Shown: positions 56,151 to 64,000 of the stretch, in pieces
Layout: each line of letters opens with the position of its first letter
Position numbering within the stretch: position 1 is the stretch's first letter
NCBI GenBank assembly: GCA_030704615.1
Contig: CM060731.1
Coordinates: 19,096,001 to 19,160,000, forward strand
From: Takakia lepidozioides
Lineage: Eukaryota > Streptophyta > Takakiopsida > Takakiales > Takakiaceae
DNA: 64,000 nucleotides
Reading direction: 5' to 3'
The notes under the pieces: generated by a model
Seen by the model: only the letters and a program-made list of their open reading frames with translations
Databases searched by the model: none
What the model was told of the DNA's origin: nothing
Program-made: the position numbers and the translations under genes

Positions 56151-57688
56151 GGGATTCAAGCTCCACCAAATAGAATAGAATCCCAGAGAGTAAGTGCTGG
56201 AACACTGTCAACAAAATCCAGCCATGATAAAAGTCTGAGCCTAACTTCTACACAACGTCTTTGCATGCATGCTAGGAACACTGAACTGCTTTCCTGCCTT
56301 CTTTTCACTGCCATCAATGTCTACGCCCGGGCGAACGAAATTCTAAGCCCTCTTCATGTTCTTCTCTAGCCAAAGACAATTCAGACCGACGACATCCTCC
56401 AACATTGTTTGCGGTGAGACCTCTTCCTCGTTAGGGTGAGGCAAGACACAATTGGCAATATAGATATCATTCACCTCAACCCGCCACAATCCTTCAGATA
56501 TAACACGACAGTGATATAACTTGATCACACTATATGTTAGAAATGTGTCAAGCCATAGCACACCACAATTGGAGTAATTGGCAAGAACATAGGCCCATTT
56601 GAGTACCTGAACGTCCGGAAACTTGAACGGAGTACGGTGGATTGTGTCTAGTTTTTAGTGTGTACTTTGGTGTGGCTTACAGAGGCTTGGGATTGTTTGT
56701 TGGCTTCGCGAGTGAGGATGGTTAGTAAATTACGTATTAGCGGGGTTCAGGTGGGCCTGGAATCGGGTGTATTAGCCAGAATGGGTGGGTATGTGCGATG
56801 TGAATGGGGTCATCCATGGGATCTTCTGGGGGTTTAGAAGTGTCTTCCTGAGCAATGAGGTCGGTTTTTTCATTGCCGCGTACCGGTATGCGAGCGTACT
56901 TTGATAAAGTGGACGGGGTGTTTTAAAGAGATGACAAGTTTTACATTGACTGTTATGAGGTTTTCGGTCCGGGTGGTGAAAACAATCCTCGTGTACTCTT
57001 AGCTCATTGAGAAATGATGATTGACCATAACCTGCATTTCTAATTTATTTTTTTATTTAAAAAGGGGACACAGGAGACTGCCTGCAAATGCAACATTGGC
57101 ACTTTCAGGGGACAAAAAAAACAAAAATCCAAATTCCAGCCCAGTTTGGTGAAGCGCACTTAGAACATATCAAGATCAATTTAAGAAACAAGCCCTTGGA
57201 GAAAGTACAGGACGTGCATAAGACTACCTTGGGATAAAGCCATTTACAGAAACAGAAGGTTTGTGGCAAGTACATAACATTTTGCTGGGCATCTTGTATC
57301 ATGCAAGAGCAGTGGTTCAAGCATTTGACCAATTAGATCTCCAATTAGCTCTCTGGTGTCTTAATACTCTTATTTTATTCAAACTACTACGGGCCTAGCA
57401 GAGGACACTGTTGATGGCATGCCATCACAGTGCGATCTTTGGTGCAATGATAAGATGAAACAAAATCTCTAAACAAGCCATGAGAGGAAAGACCACTTTT
57501 AGAAGCTGCTGGTTCCCCTGCAGCTGCAGGTTATAGAGTCCCTGTTTTCCACATCATGTCACTGCATAGTAACAGATCTCCAGTGAAATGGTCCATATAC
57601 ATCCATAACTCAAAAATGAGCCCTCTCAAACAAATCATTTTAACCTTGATCCTCCTCTGCAAGGAAGGAAGCTTTGAGTGGGACTAAA
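56151..57688. other. No gene recognised; probably includes the 3' end of the ITPK gene
   Basis: Short frames only. The A/T-rich part near 57030-57060 and the stretch just below 57688 probably include the 3' untranslated region of the minus-strand kinase gene. Confidence 0.45.
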
Positions 57689-63164
<5,476 letters not shown>

Positions 63165-64000
63165 GTCAATTGCTCCGATGGGTGCTGTGTCACTCTGATG
63201 TTCTTTGCTAGAACTTTGCAGCAAGACGATGGATAGATACAAGAGATCACCGACACACTGGAGCTGTTATATATCCGAGCCACGTCACTCACACCTGTCG
63301 CTGCATCACTTGCCTCCAATTGTCGCTATTTTCACTACAACATTGCTGTTTCTTAGATGCTTCAAAGTTCAAGAGGCGGCGGGTTCGAACGTTCGAACTC
63401 ACAATAGAGATTCGCTTGCGTGGCATGGAGATGCAAGACTGAAACCCTGGAGAATCTGCCAAACAGATCCAAACTCTTGATGGGTTCTGCCTGCCATTCA
63501 ATCTATCCAAGCTACTGTAGTCAACACAAAACTGTTCTCTTTATCGTTTTCAGGGACGATGAAGGGGCTCAAAAACACAGTTTTCGCAGCAAAAATTATA
63601 AACTGGAAGTTACCAGGAAACAAACACTCTGAACTTGGGAAAGAATTGAACAGAACAATGCCAAAGAGTAAGAAGACAGAAACGACGAAGCAAAGTCGTC
63701 CAACTTAGTTGTAGATAGTGTGCAAAAAGTCAAATGCATCTTATTACTTTCATAATCAGAAATTGTTATAGCAAGAATGCCTATCCAGAAGGGCCATTGC
63801 TGTGGATAGGTCTGCCTGCCAGCGGTCGCCATGGATCTAGCAGGCCTGCACCAAGCTTCGGCAGGGACCGTCTGCAAGCTTGCAGTGTGTGGTGCGCCAC
63901 ATGCTTTCCTTTCCTGTGATGGCAGAGTGAAAGAACAACATAATTGGATATATATTCGGTGATATAGCTTGAGTGCTGCGGAAATCAGCACGGTAGAACT
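63165..64000. other. Upstream region of the ITPK gene, no gene seen
   Basis: Contains the 5' untranslated and promoter region of the minus-strand kinase gene. A minus-strand frame (63991-63596) has no recognisable content. The inverted pair GTTCGAACGTTCGAAC lies at about 63383-63398. Confidence 0.45.

Overview
This is eukaryotic nuclear DNA: coding sequence is split by short GT-AG introns, genes are far apart, and repeats and transposons dominate. A long PPR-DYW gene, an ITPK4-type inositol phosphate kinase, an OSB-type PDF motif and a plant-like GH2 beta-galactosidase fragment point to a streptophyte, most likely a non-seed plant or a close relative. The species cannot be fixed from the sequence. 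A 500-base N gap (51297-51796) shows that this is a scaffold.

Layout. 1-3003: decayed Ty3/gypsy LTR retrotransposon on the minus strand, cut by the window edge. 3-7.7 kb: little coding. 7.7-12.2 kb: PPR-DYW gene on the minus strand with a 303-bp internal repeat, preceded by exons carrying the PDF motif of organellar single-strand DNA-binding (OSB) proteins. 12.8-14.0 kb: possible unknown minus-strand exons. 15.05-15.8 kb: three plus-strand exons of a GH2 beta-galactosidase. 17.1-20.0 kb: unrecognised plus-strand gene with a CpG-rich 5' end and a 66-bp proline-rich coding repeat. 20.0-24.2 kb: no gene seen. 24.4-26.7 kb: broken MULE-type transposase on the minus strand. GGGGAGC-type minisatellites occur between 19 and 40 kb.

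28-55.6 kb is the most interesting part. Two related composite DNA transposons lie next to each other. Element A (28063-39765) has imperfect inverted ends and a 9-bp target duplication. Element B (about 39948-55584) has long inverted ends. Each carries the same divergent pair: on the minus strand a DDE/SWIM transposase, and on the plus strand a multi-exon gene joining a ParB/sulfiredoxin-like domain (DGNHR motif) to a domain built like a beta-class DNA amino-methyltransferase. Each also carries its own family of 24-bp palindromes with 11-bp arms and a pyrimidine-purine centre. In B about 20 palindromes lie roughly 53 bp apart between the two divergent genes, and a second array lies downstream of the methyltransferase gene. 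I infer that the palindromes are binding or modification sites for the element's own proteins. B also holds an inverted pair of copies of a third, unknown gene. Both elements carry frameshifts and stops, so these copies look decayed although their architecture is preserved.

56.1-57.7 kb: no gene recognised. 57.7-63.2 kb: a 12-exon minus-strand gene for an ITPK4-like inositol polyphosphate kinase. All intron phases agree, giving about 513 residues, so it is probably an intact host gene.
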